Origin: Spirometra erinaceieuropaei
Lineage: Eukaryota > Platyhelminthes > Cestoda > Diphyllobothriidea > Diphyllobothriidae
NCBI GenBank assembly: GCA_902702965.1
Contig: CACRXP010000179.1
Coordinates: 129,601-193,600 of the forward strand
Direction of reading: 5' to 3'
DNA length: 64,000 nucleotides
Shown here piece by piece: positions 1-11,400 of this stretch. The number at the start of each line of letters is the position of its first letter. Positions within the stretch are counted from its first letter, which is position 1. Below the pieces are notes generated by a model, which worked only from the letters and a program-made list of their open reading frames with translations, ran no database searches and was not told where the DNA came from. The translations under genes and the position numbers were made by a program.

Positions 1-644
1 CTGCGCCAGGTGCGTCTGTGCGCATGTTTGTGTTTCTGGTCGCAGCTACTGGTGGTCAGGGTTATGATTGTCTGAATGAAGACACAATAAGCCCGAAACA
101 GTAATGTATAAATCTACCCGCATTCTATGTCGTCCCTCCTCGCTGCTATTATGACTTGGCAAACTTCGGCCTGGTAAGTAATTGCCTGTTCGTGACCTTT
201 GCCACCCATAGGGAGCTTGTTTGCTTCGTGAAGCCAATAGATCGGTGTGCGCCCATTCCTGATTGAATATATATATATATATTCACTCAGGTAGGTGGTC
301 GCCTGGTAGGTGGTCGCCTGTTCGTGACCCCTATCGCCCATACGAAGCTTGTTTGCTTCGGGAAGCCAATGGATCGGTGTGCGCCCATTCCTGAGTGAAT
401 AAATACCCGATCTGCAGCGACAGAGAATGGCAGGTGGCGAGGCACTGATGAACTTCGGTTCGATGAAGTGCTTATGACCCATCTGGTAGACCCCAGTGGT
501 GGACCAGCTGCGCCAGGTGCGTCTGAGCGCATGTTTGTGTTTTCGGTACCAGCTGCTGGTGGTCAGGGTTATGATTGGCTGAATGAAGGCAAACAAGCCC
601 GAAACAGTGCTGTATCAATCTACCCCCAGACTCTGTCGTCTCCC

Positions 645-675
<31 letters not shown>

Positions 676-1350
676 CAATCAGGAATGGGCGCACACCGAT
701 CTATTGGCTTCACAAAGCAAACAAGCTCCGTATGTGTGGCAAAGGTCACGAACAGGCAATTACTTACCAGGCCGAAGTTTGCCAAGTCATAATAGCAGCG
801 AGGAGGGACGACATAGAATGCGGGTAGATTGATACAGCATTGTTTCGGGCTTATTCTGCCTTCATTCAGACAATCATAACCCTGACCACCAGTAGCTGCG
901 ACCAGAAACACAAACATGCGCACAGACGCACCTGGCGCAGTCGGTCCACCACTGAGGCCTACCAGATGGGTCATAAGCACTTCATCGAACCGAAGTTCAT
1001 CAGTGCCTCGCCACCTGTCATTCTCTGTCGCTGCAGATCGGGTATTTATCAATCAGGAATGGGCGCACACCGATCTATTGGCTTCACCAAGCAAACAATC
1101 TCCGCATGTATATATATATATATATATATATATATGTCAGGTAAGCGTTTTAGCCTCACTGTTGTTGTTAGGATCTCACTCGATCCCCTTCTGTCTGCCC
1201 GCCAGCTTGTTACTAACCACAACGAACTGCTGTTCATTTATTATATGTGGTGTGTGTCCTATGACACAACGTTCGTTGTCGTCAGTAGCATGCTGATGGA
1301 CGAACAGAATGCGATCGAGTGAGATCCTAACCGCGACAGTGGGGGTCAGA
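1..1350. repeat. Inverted/direct repeat cluster punctuated by (TA)n
   Basis: One unit of about 250-350 bp appears three times. Two direct copies lie at about 1-275 and 300-640, and an inverted copy lies at about 680-1060. Shared landmarks are 'gtgcgcccattcctga', 'agcccgaaacagt' and 'gtggtcagggttatgatt'. The units meet at (TA)n tracts near 275, 652-675 and 1108-1134. A separate hairpin at about 1168-1332 has arms around 'gttaggatctcactcgatc' and its reverse complement. Related pieces recur at 15355-15550 and 58105-58200. The open frames here come from the repeat and show no protein similarity I recognise. The family could be a PLE terminal repeat or a SINE; the sequence alone does not decide. 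Confidence 0.7.
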
Positions 1351-1364
1351 CGCATACCTGGCAC

Positions 1365-1700
1365 TCAGTTCAGTTTCGTTCAGTTCAGTTTATTTGAGGG
1401 AAACATAGGTGTTGAATCTTTGAAATCTCTGTTTGTTTTAAGGGAGCAAACTATATCAAAAATTTGAAAAGGGACACATCAAACAGCTACAGAAGTTTTT
1501 CGAAACCAGTCAAATAAACGAATTTTTCCAAGTGTTAAAAATATTAACATTACTAGATGTGCTGCACAGTAGTCTGTCTACGCATACCTGGTGCGATCTC
1601 AGTTTCTTGTGGTGACGAATTGAATGCCAGCACTCACATTCAACAGGCTTGTGATAATAATAAAAAGACACGGTACTGAAACATAGGCAGTAATATAATA
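1365..1700. other. Intergenic, with a LINE 3'-end-like scrap
   Basis: Around 1370-1400 the minus strand reads 'aaataaactgaactga'. Similar words recur at about 17785, 21400 and 55365, where they look like shared 3' tails of the CR1-like family. No gene is visible here. Confidence 0.4.
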
Positions 1701-1732
1701 ACGTTAATAAACTGTTAGAACGAAATGCTAAG

Positions 1733-2000
1733 ACGATATCTGTCAGGCGACATTACGACTTTTAGAGGTATACTGTTCAAACTCGCGCTTAAAAGGCTCG
1801 ACGGATGTGGACATGATGATATCTGCAGGCAGACCATTCCAAGCCTCGACCACTCTGCTGGAAAAGAAGAACTTTTGCATGTGCAGCCTGGCGCCAGTCA
1901 TACGCAGTTCGAGTGGATGATCAAGAATCCTTGGCTTCTGGAAGGAACCACCTGCTGCATACTCCCAATCGAAATTCCACTCCCTCGGGGGTTGCACTCA
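1733..2000 (-). pseudogene. CR1-like LINE reverse transcriptase, C-terminal relic
   Basis: The minus-strand translation contains 'FFFSSRVVEAWNGLPADII' followed by 'SVEPFKREFEQY'. This matches the usual C-terminal end of CR1/Jockey-group non-LTR ORF2 proteins (F-x-x-R-V-x-x-W-N-x-L-P, then S-V-x-x-F-K). Compare 'FFSQRVIRQWNSVPEFLV' in the longer copy at 25.4-26.4 kb. Only about 85 residues survive and the catalytic core is absent, so this is a 5'-truncated fragment. It could not produce an active enzyme. Confidence 0.7.
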
Positions 2001-2099
2001 CATTGTTTCGCAATTCCATGCAAGATTTCTCGCGAACGGCTGCATGGAGTAAAACAGCAAATGTTCAGGGGGGGGTTTCAAAAAAAGCTTGGTGACTGA

Positions 2100-2860
2100 T
2101 TGAGGCGGAATCTCTCGCTAACCACGCATTAACCCAAGTTCAGTTCACCTACCCCTAAGATCTAATCACGCAGTTGAGTGGAAGAGTTTTTAAAATCTGA
2201 AGCGCACTTCTTTACACCATACCTCTAAAGTCCCCATTTGCAGCATTCATGCATAGCTGGCTGCCGGGAAGGCTAAATAAGCCTGAAGGTGATGCTACTT
2301 GCTCTTTGCCATTTGACAGCAAACCTTTTGACTGGCCTGAACCCGGAGGCGATCATGAAATGTTCCGATAAAACTCCCATTTTTGGAGAATCCGAAGTGT
2401 TAGTTATTGGCAGGTAGGCCTCAGACAGCTCGTCATTGTCTCTCAGTTCTTTGCGTGAGACTTGGTCATCCTGAAGTAGCTGCAGTAGCTGACTACCCAT
2501 CTAAATCACGAATAAATGACGATTAGTACTTGAACTGTCTTCCATGAGCAAAAAGGAAGTGTGTAGGAATGTACGTTTAGACACGGGTGTAAGGATTCCC
2601 TTAGGCGTCACTGTGTCAATTTCAGGGGTCCCTATTTCAGTGTCCTTAAATTTAGCTCACAATCCTAGCTTTGGCATTAGCCGGATTCTACCCCCATGGA
2701 ATTTAGCGTAAGGCCGCGTGCAGTACGCGGGGGGGCATATTTCCGTGACCTACTGGGACGCATTTGAATTTGCATGGAGGGGAAACGCCAGGACTTGCAC
2801 ACGTGGACGTGTGAACATGAACCCCCTGCAATACGGGCGACTTTGAGTTAACTTCCAATG
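2100..2860. other. Non-coding, nothing recognised
   Basis: I see no family match, exon-like block or structured repeat in this stretch. The short minus-strand frame at 2273-2500 has no recognisable motif. Confidence 0.4.
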
Positions 2861-2864
2861 CAAT

Positions 2865-3270
2865 AGGGATTAGGGTTAGGTTTAGGGTTAGAGGTTAAGC
2901 ATAACTTTCAAGGCCAAATTTAATGTTAGCCGGCAGGTGAATTAGGATCAAGTTTAGAGTTAAGGAGGGGACTAGTATTAACTGCAGAGTTAGGGGGCCC
3001 TGTGGTTCTGTCGCCCCACCTGAAGTGCTCTAACCCCAGCGACATGTAATACAGGGCCGGTGGTAATAGTTTTTACAGGTGGGGCCGAGGAACGCACAGG
3101 TGACTAAGTCAAGTAGTTGTATGCAAAAGAAATGCCGTTGGGAATGCGCGGTGTACTTTGAATGTTTGAGAAATAGCCGCACTAATTCCAACCCCTAATC
3201 CCAACTCTAACCCCGACCCCTGACTCCAAGCCCTTGTCTTTAACCCTCAACCCCAACAGTATTGTGTCCA
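2865..3270. repeat. Degenerate telomere-like (TTAGGG/CCCTAA) stretch
   Basis: The plus strand has 'gattagggttaggtttaggg' near 2870. From about 3185 it switches to the complementary sense with 'ccaacccctaatcccaactc' and 'ctaaccccgacccctgactc'. Units are imperfect, as in old interstitial telomere-type or minisatellite arrays. A longer array of the same kind lies at 8640-8940. Confidence 0.6.
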
Positions 3271-3559
3271 TCAGGTGGGGCTACATAAGCACATCTTACC
3301 GAGTTAAGGTTCAGGGTAGCATTAGATTGAAGATCAGGGCAACGCTTTGCTTTTATATTAAGATCATCGTTGGGGCTATGACATGAGAGTATTTTGCCAT
3401 TTCCGGAATTATGCATAGGTCCACCTTACTTGGGCGGGAGTTTCTATTTGAAAAAGAAGATGGGCTCACCGTAACAGGTTTATTTAGATGCTGGCTTTTC
3501 GAAGAGCTTGGTCGACTCTCCATTGTTAAAGCGTAAAATGCACTCAATCAACCAGAAAT

Positions 3560-4825
3560 CCCAAGTGGCGTGTCACGTTGGTCGGCTTCGCGCTGATCAA
3601 TTTTCCTCTCCTCTCTCTGCCTTGGCCTCTCAGGGGATGGTTGACGGGCCTTTTGTCTGCCTGCTTCGTGAGTCACCACTACGTTGGGGGAGGTGACTTA
3701 ACCAGTGTCGCGTGGTCGGTCTGACGGTTCTTGTTCTTCTTCATCAAATAAACTCGCCGTCTGGCTGTCTCCGTATGGCCTTCGTAAGCCCGGTGTGGTT
3801 GTTTGGTCCTGAGTCTACGATTTTGGTCACGCAGGACTTTGTAGGCTGCCGGGAGATCTAGACGCCAGCTGATGGAGTGGGAATCGGAGAACCACGCCTC
3901 GAGGGTTAGCCGCTCTGCTTTTGTGTTGCTCCGGCCTAAGATGGTAGCTCGCTGGAGCTCAAAACTATGCCCGGTTTCTCCGACGTGTTTTGTTAGTTGA
4001 AAGTTTAGGTCTAACCTCCGAGTAGTCGATTTATGCTCTTGTATGCGAGTCTGCAATTTCCGCCCAATTTCTTCCAGCTAGTTGTCGTCGCCCTCATTGT
4101 AATTTATTTTGTAGATAACTGCTGAGGCTTCGGCGGGTGGCAATGGGTCCTCAGGTTGCATCAGACGGCGTCGAATTGTTGCTTGGGATCGATGGGCTAT
4201 GCCTACTCTGGCAGGTTGTAACAATCGAGAGACCGCCTCAGAGACACCTTTAACGTAGGGAATGACCCTCCAGACTTCAGGTTGCTGCTCATTTGGCCGT
4301 CGTCTGTGCGCCCGACGTCTGCTTCTATCGATAAAATATCTGGGATAACCATTGGCTGCAAGTAGAGTCTGAAGATACATTCGTTCGGTTTTTTTTCTTC
4401 TGGCGTGCTGCAGTGTGTTTCGACTCTTTGGAATGGAGTGCGGACACAGCTACGTTTGTGGGACAGACGATGGTTGCTGCTAAAGTGCAGGATCTGTGTC
4501 GTGTCGGTGAATTTTCGGTATAGTGTGGTTTGCTGTTGTCTAGTTGTACATCGGTGCACAAGCACGCCAAGGAAGGGCAGTTGGTTCTTCGTTTCTGTTT
4601 CCGTCGTAAATTGGATATCCGGGTCACCGAGTTCAGTAGTTCCCTTAGGTGCTCAATGTCAGTTGTTTTGACAACGACGAAGGTGTCATCGAGATAGCGA
4701 GCCCAGAACTTTGGTTGATACTTGGTGAACACCAAGTGTTCTATCCGTTGAAGAACTACTTCAGCGATTAGGCCTGATGAAGGGGAGCCCATAGGAATTT
4801 CTTTTATTTGTTTGTACATTTGTCC
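3560..4825 (-). mobile_element. Penelope-like element relic (RT C-terminus plus GIY-YIG-like region)
   Basis: The minus strand from 4819 downward reads 'KEIPMGSPSSGLIAEVVLQ' and then 'FWARYLDDTFVVV'. These are the PLE reverse transcriptase motifs, with the Y-x-D-D catalytic box. In another frame it continues with the connector (about 4565-4203) and, at 4056-3679, 'RIQEHKSTTRRLDLNFQLTK', which matches the R-x-x-E-H part of the PLE GIY-YIG endonuclease. At least three frame changes show that it is dead. The left boundary near 3480-3560 carries a possible hammerhead 3' half ('cttcgaaaagcc' on the minus strand). The N-terminal half of the RT is missing. Confidence 0.85.
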
Positions 4826-5261
4826 TGTTTAGAGTCACTCCTACTGGGAAACCATCTGACTTATCTAGCTTGACCCCGTTCCCATATAAATGCACAAGTC
4901 TGATGTAAATTTATCGAAAACACACGTATGCTCGCCCGCTGGTCTTTTGCCGAAAAATCTTGCTAATGATCACAACCTGTGTGACATTCGAACTGTCAAT
5001 TTTGAATTCTTGTTTTACTTGCTACTAGCTGTTTGTTAGTAAACAGACTTAACTTGTGTACGAGTTATTCTGACTGCCCTCTGGCATAGCCATGACCTTG
5101 GGTGCCTCTATTGCGGCGACCAAACTAGCACTGGCTCAAAGGAAATCCAAATAATACTAGCAACCTGTTTGATGGAGGTACATGCGATGAGATGTTGTTG
5201 GAAGAATTTATGTCCTGTTTTTGTCTCTCTTCTGCAACCTTGAACAACGGACCCTTAAAAG

Positions 5262-5482
5262 ACCGTGCGAATGAGGAAGAGGAGTACTTCGAACAGATGA
5301 GAAAACAGTGCACGAGAGCGGTGGACTTTGTCACTGACTACCTGCAGGGAATTTCGCGGTACCGCGTCTTTCCAGACATTGAGCCGGGCTTTCTTCGGCC
5401 CCTCCTGCCTGCCGAGGTCCCACAGACGTCGGAATCATGGGATAGGATCTTCGAGGACGTGGAGAACATTCTGATGCGTGGA
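5262..5482 (+). CDS. DDC: DDC-like copy 1, exon 2 (N-terminal domain)
   Basis: Encodes '...[16 protein letters not shown]' through '[11 protein letters not shown]' to 'ILMRG'. This matches the animal AADC N-terminal swap domain ('[10 protein letters not shown]'). It starts in phase 1 after 'cttaaaag' and the donor is 'gga|gtaagt'. The length of 221 nt and the phase equal those of copy 2 at 44474-44694, which supports this acceptor. The polypyrimidine tract is weak. If the frame were instead read from the ATG at 5192, 23 extra residues would be added and no upstream exon would be needed. Confidence 0.88.
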
Positions 5483-8400
5483 GTAAGTTCCACTTATGCA
5501 ATTACACATTCCCTTTTACGTTACTAGGGAACGCTTTCCCACATTTTTCTCATCCATTTTGTGGTAATTTGACTTAACCTTACGGTCGATATGAATCGTT
5601 TTAAAGATGGTTAGGCCCGGCAACAGTAATCTAATAATCTCAATAAATCATCAGGAGTACCGCCAAAATCGTCCTTTGGTATAAGTTAGGAAGATGAGCA
5701 CTTTTAGGGGCGCTGTCAACGTGAAATTGTCCGGAAAGTATGGCTTATCCTTGTCGAAAGGCAAGAAGACAGAATTACCATGGCAGCCTTTACTCCAGTT
5801 GGAAGTGTAAAAGCAGCGACAGCGATCGTCCAACAATGCTAGAAGCCGCCGATGCAGCCCCCATCGTAGAGTGTGATCGTGTGTCTGCGCTACAGCTGCC
5901 TTTAGCCAATAAGTAAAGAGCAAAATATCGACCGGCGTCATGATATCGATATGCCGAAGGTTGTGTCAAACCCGCCCATGCGATTAACTGGGACTGTTTG
6001 GACCCGGTTGCTGTTACCAAGCTGAGTAAACGGCCATAGGCCCGCATAAACACCACTGAAACTCTGGTGAATAACCGAAACTGAAGCGACCAGTACAGAA
6101 TTTTTATTCCTTCTTACGGGCTGCATGAAAGTCATCTCCATCTAGAAGATATTTCATCCTCCCCCGTTCCTGCTTATCCTACTCCTCACTTACTCCCCGA
6201 GAGAGGCTGATTAATGCTTTGGTACAACCAATTATCGGTCTTCATGATCCACAGTTATTTACGTTACCCAGGAGTTAAAATAATTTGGGAGAATTGATTA
6301 GCTTGGGTTTGGTTCGAAGACTTCAACGTTATCCCTTTTCTGACCTGAAGGGGAGGAAATAGATGATTTTATGAGAGAATTTATGAAACATACAGTGAAC
6401 GCTAAAAGACTCAGGCGAGCCCTCAAATCAGTCCTTTAAAGAAAATGTTATTGAGACAAGGTTGCATAATTTTTGGCATCTCTCAGGCGGCATAGAAGAC
6501 ACCCATTCCACTCCGAATACTCTAAGCCACCTTTCACAACTTGCAAATTTCTCTGTGCACCTCGCGTCTTTTTGATAATGCGTGTGGTGGAAAACGCCAT
6601 ATGGGTCACTGAAGACTCAGCAACTGAGAAAATTTTAAGTTGCTATGTTCAAGTACTTTCGTGCAAGTTTAACAGATGCATTCGTGGGACCTTTTAGCAG
6701 GACTCTCTATATTGTCCTGAATGCATACATTGGATCCTGAGGAAATTCCACATTCGTTAGGCGACCTGTTTGTGGATAAAAAGGCAGTGCGAGCTGACTT
6801 AGGAAAACTTCGGTCGATTTTTCACTCGCTTTCATGCATAGCGTTTATCCAGGAAGTGCTGTCTCACAGCAAGCTCTATTTACCCAAACGATATTCTCAG
6901 CATGTGGAAATGAATGCCGCATAGGGAAATATTTCTCAGCTTGTGCTTTTTAAGTTTGTTAATCATGCGAATTTGCCTTTCAGAAGACGAAGATGCGATC
7001 ACTGGAACAAGAACTTTATTGGACTGACGCTTCGGATTCTCGCTCTAACCCATCATCACAGACAGTCGTAGTTAAGGGTAATGGAGGCACAATGAGTGCA
7101 GTATTTATAGCACCTGGCTGCCGTGGGACCATATGAGCACTGTAATTAGTAGCTCTCGCAATCACCGCTGGGCGGTCGTAATCGATGCGATAGTGGCCTG
7201 TCAGTCCGCGTCCGAGTCGTTAATGACCTTGATTTCGTCATCCGTGCTGGATGCTGGTGTGACGATGGCTCGGCAAATTGGCTCACTGTCACTGGGATAA
7301 TTGCTCGCCCGCGCCCTCCCCACGTGACGGATTCCCCTGCCCAGCAAAAACCTCAGCACGGAATACGGTAACAGCAGCAGCAACCACCCGACCGGTCACA
7401 AACGGATGACGGATGTGCCAACAGTACCCTTATCTGTGACTGATTCTGATGAGTGATTCGAGTGAGAATCCGAAACGTCAGGTCAATAAATTTTCTTGTT
7501 CCAGTGATCGTATCTTCGTCTTATTAACTGCTGCCTAGAACCCGCCCGTTCGCTTCTGTCAGCAATTTGCCTTCGTATTCTTTCACATTTTTGCCGCAGG
7601 TAGTCCACTGGCATCATCCCAATTTCTACGCTTACATTGGCATCGCATACTCATATGCAGCCTTGTGTGCGGATATCATTGCCAGTGCGATCGGTGGGGT
7701 GACCTTTACGTGGGTGAGCGCACTCAATTTTCCGTCTTCACTCCCATGGCTTACTTTCACACAGGAGCTATAATGTCTGCGAATATTCACCCAAAAATCG
7801 CTAACCTTGGAATGGTTAAGCTTAAGTTCCGAGCTTTGAATGTTGCAACAGTCAGGTTGAGGCATTTTTCTTCATAAAAGACCAAGTTTATCTTTCCGGC
7901 AGATTAGAGCTTTTGTGATGTCAAACAGACGTCGTTGAATATCCCTACTGTATTATAGAGACGCTGCTAACTATACATCAGCGTCTAGGCTTTTGATGAA
8001 AGTGCTAGGCTGCTATGTTTCTAAACGTTTTTTTTAAATTTTATACCTGCCGCTTACGAGTTTCTCCTCTTAGGAGGCGATAGATTATTCAAAGGCTGAA
8101 TCCTTGTGGTCAGGCTGCTAGATGGGTCAACAGGCCACCCCGTGTGTTGCATCTAGCGTTCGAGTGAAACCGCTCTTTACCAGCCCCTCTTACACCTGAG
8201 GCCTGCGGTGGATAGCAGTGAAAAGAAATCGGTCGGTGTAATCTATGCATGCAATACTAGCGTTTATCCTCGGAAGATCACTCAACGCTGAGGGCCGGGC
8301 TCGCAAACGCGGCCCAGCTGGGAAAGGGGGAAGCCCAGGCGAGTCCAATATGAGGACGGTGGTAAGGCTACGAGAAGTCGTGGAAAATGGGCTAAACCTA

Positions 8401-11400
8401 TGGGAAAATGGGTGTATTAAGGGCTTATGTGCCACTTTATTTGGTACTGAAATTTGAGCGTAAGTAGCTCACGATACAAATATTCGTAGCAGGTAACCGC
8501 AAAAAACCAACTTCAATAAGGATAAAGGTTTTTGGGCGTCAAGGTCATAAAAAAGAATCCGCTCAAGAAGGTGACCAATCACACGTAAGTCCTAGGTGAT
8601 AGTTGTAGGAAATGGGTAGAAAAGGACTGAAAACTAAACGTCCAAGATAACCCTGAATATGAATACTAGCCCCAATCGCTAACACTAATCCTTACCCATA
8701 CCCCTAACGATAAAATCAAACCCTAAATCTTAACTATAAACCCTAACCCCAAGTCCTAAATCTAACTCCAACCTTAACCTTAGGTGTTGACCCCAACCCC
8801 AAATCCTAACCCTAAACCTAAGCCCTAAAAATTAAATCTGAGTCTGAACCATAAAATCTAGTCCTATCTCTGAACCCTAGACTGCAACCCTAACCCTAAG
8901 CTGAACCCTAGCCCCAACCCTAAAAACTAACACAATCAACTAGATGACTCCCACCTGTCGCTTATTAACCACCTCCCACGTAATCCTAGACGCACGGACA
9001 CGCGTGTTTTAATGTTTTCCTCGGTGTTTTTAGAAATGTTATTATGTTTGTTGCGCCAAAGCGACATTTACTTTCCTGCTTTTATAAATGACAGAGCATT
9101 GGCTTATTGAAGAATTCTAGCAAATAGACGGTCCCGAAGGTTTTAGATCTGAGCGACAATTTTCTCCTAAAAACCAGTTAGTTTCGTTGTAACATACCTC
9201 CCTGAATTCACCATTTAAACTTGTTTAAGTGAACTGATTTTAAGGTAGAAGGGAGTAAAACAATCAGCTTACGGGCGTGCTCTTTCCGCTGTGCCTTGGG
9301 GCACAATAGGAAAGTGCCGACAAAAAAGTGGATGGCCATTTCTGATCCACGAGCCGCCGTTAGCCATCCAGACGACTGATAAGCCACAAATGATCACTCC
9401 TGCTCTCTGGTTGTCAACGACACTCCCTCCGTCCCTCCGAACGGATTTGTCTATTTACACTCCTTGATGGAACAGCCATTGATTCCATCAGGCTCTTTAC
9501 GGTTTTCAATGTCCAACGTAAACGGAAGTATCAAAATGGCAGTTTGTTGTTTTTATCCTATACCGTTCTGAAAATTAGCTAATCAGCCATTTCTAACATT
9601 CCTGCTTTACGTATTTTTCTTGTCCTTATTTTACATAAACGTGTGGACAGAAGGGATTAACGACATAACCACCGGGCAGGCTCTTTCCCTTTCTTATAGG
9701 CATCTTCACCTGTGAGCACGGAACTGGAAGTCCTGATGTTGGACTGGCTTGCGAAATTGTTTGCCCTGCCAGAATTCTATCTTTCGCATACAAATGGCGG
9801 AGGCCTCATTCAGGTAGGCAACCACTTGAATGAGCTATCTCATAGGATGTTGACCGAAACTCTGAAATGTGTTCTCGATTTAAGGAAGACTGATGAAGTT
9901 GCGTTGTAACATTAATTATCGTACGGAATAATCCTAAGATAGTTCGGTAATGCCGGGATTCTGCTTTTCGTTTTAGCCTCTTTATGGCCGACTGCAAAAA
10001 CCGCGCTCCGTAAAACACGACTACTTAAGCGGCATGAATTTTCCCATTGGTTTTCGATGCCCTTATAAATTCAAACATTATGCAGAAAACATGCCTGAAA
10101 AGGCCGCAGATGGCATCTTTTGGTCTTAAAATAGTCGCCTATTTTGAATTTTTTGGACTATGAAACGTCCGTTTGTACAGCACAACATTCGCGCGTTTAT
10201 TAATACTACTTATAAGTTATACGAAACCTATATGACATCTTCCAGACAGCAGAGAGATGTGTGCGATTCTCCTTCGGCGGAATAATTACAGCAGGTAATT
10301 CGGGAATCCTGAATGCAAGTGTAACGGCAAGTGCGGCAAGAAATTATCGGGGAATAGGAAAGGTATTTAAAAACCGGAAGACATTTCTTCTTCAAGTAAG
10401 AGATTTTAAGAAGACGTGATTTGCTACCATAAAAGCACCGGAGAGAATCATTTTGTTTATTTTTTCTATGCAAGATGTCTGCATATATAAGGGCATCGAA
10501 AATAAATGGCGAAAATACATGCTACTTAAGTAGCTCTTTTTACGAGGTGTAGCCATGCCAACGGCCGAAAGGAAGCTCATTCGAAAGCCGGCATCTTGGC
10601 GCGACTGGAAAATCTTAGGGTTATGATGCACGGTGATTAATATTAGAATACTACTTAAGTAATCTTCCCGAATCTAAAACATGCTTCAGAATTTCGATTA
10701 CTATTTCATGAGGCAGCACATTTACTGTAATCCTGCAGCCGGTTTAACCTACAGTGACAGTCACCTGTCCACTGTTGATATAATTATTAATCGCGATGTG
10801 GCCTAAGAGTGTCCTTCGAGTTCATGATGGTGGCAGTATTCCATAACTTGTTCGGCTGTGTTGACGGGGTCCTGCAACGCGATGAGTCACGCACGAAATA
10901 CCCTGTTGATTTGTACAGCTTCTGATATTTTCTTTATAGTTTTCTGCTCTTACTCCCCTCCGAGTTCTTTCTCGCATACCTCCTCTGCGTGTAAAAATAG
11001 GGATTTCAAAGGTTCCACACCTACGTTTTCTCAGATAGAATGAAGTGAACCAAGTAAGACCTTGTGTAAATCAGAAGTGTGTCCTACTTTGAGACCGCCT
11101 GTCTATCGATTTCCCCCGACACGGTTCATCAATTAGTTCCGAAATCAGCATGATTATCATTAAAGGGCTGGCCAATGAGGCGCTCGCTCCTCAGACTGCT
11201 TAAATTATTCTAAACTATTAGACTGGAGATCGAAAAACTGCGAGCTATCTGCATTCAAAAGGACCTAGATGTAAAGAGTAATAGGCCGCCTGCGAACTAC
11301 GTTTATTACCTACGACAGGATAGAACTTTGTATTATATGCAATAATCTTGTCTGCCATGTGCTTGGTCAACTTAAAGTTATCCTTCTGTCCGACTTACTA

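Noticed and set aside
3480..3560. Hammerhead motif at the 3' end of the 3.6-4.8 kb PLE
   Set aside because: Only a stem-like stretch and GAAA are visible; the CTGAYGA core is not recognisable.
5192..5261. ATG at 5192 as the definite start of copy 1
   Set aside because: The frame is open, but the acceptor at 5260-5261 has an exact counterpart in copy 2, where no such upstream extension is in frame, so an upstream exon is more likely.
5651..6141. Overlapping minus-strand frames of 67-96 codons in intron 2 of copy 1
   Set aside because: No domain, three frames overlap, no counterpart in copy 2.
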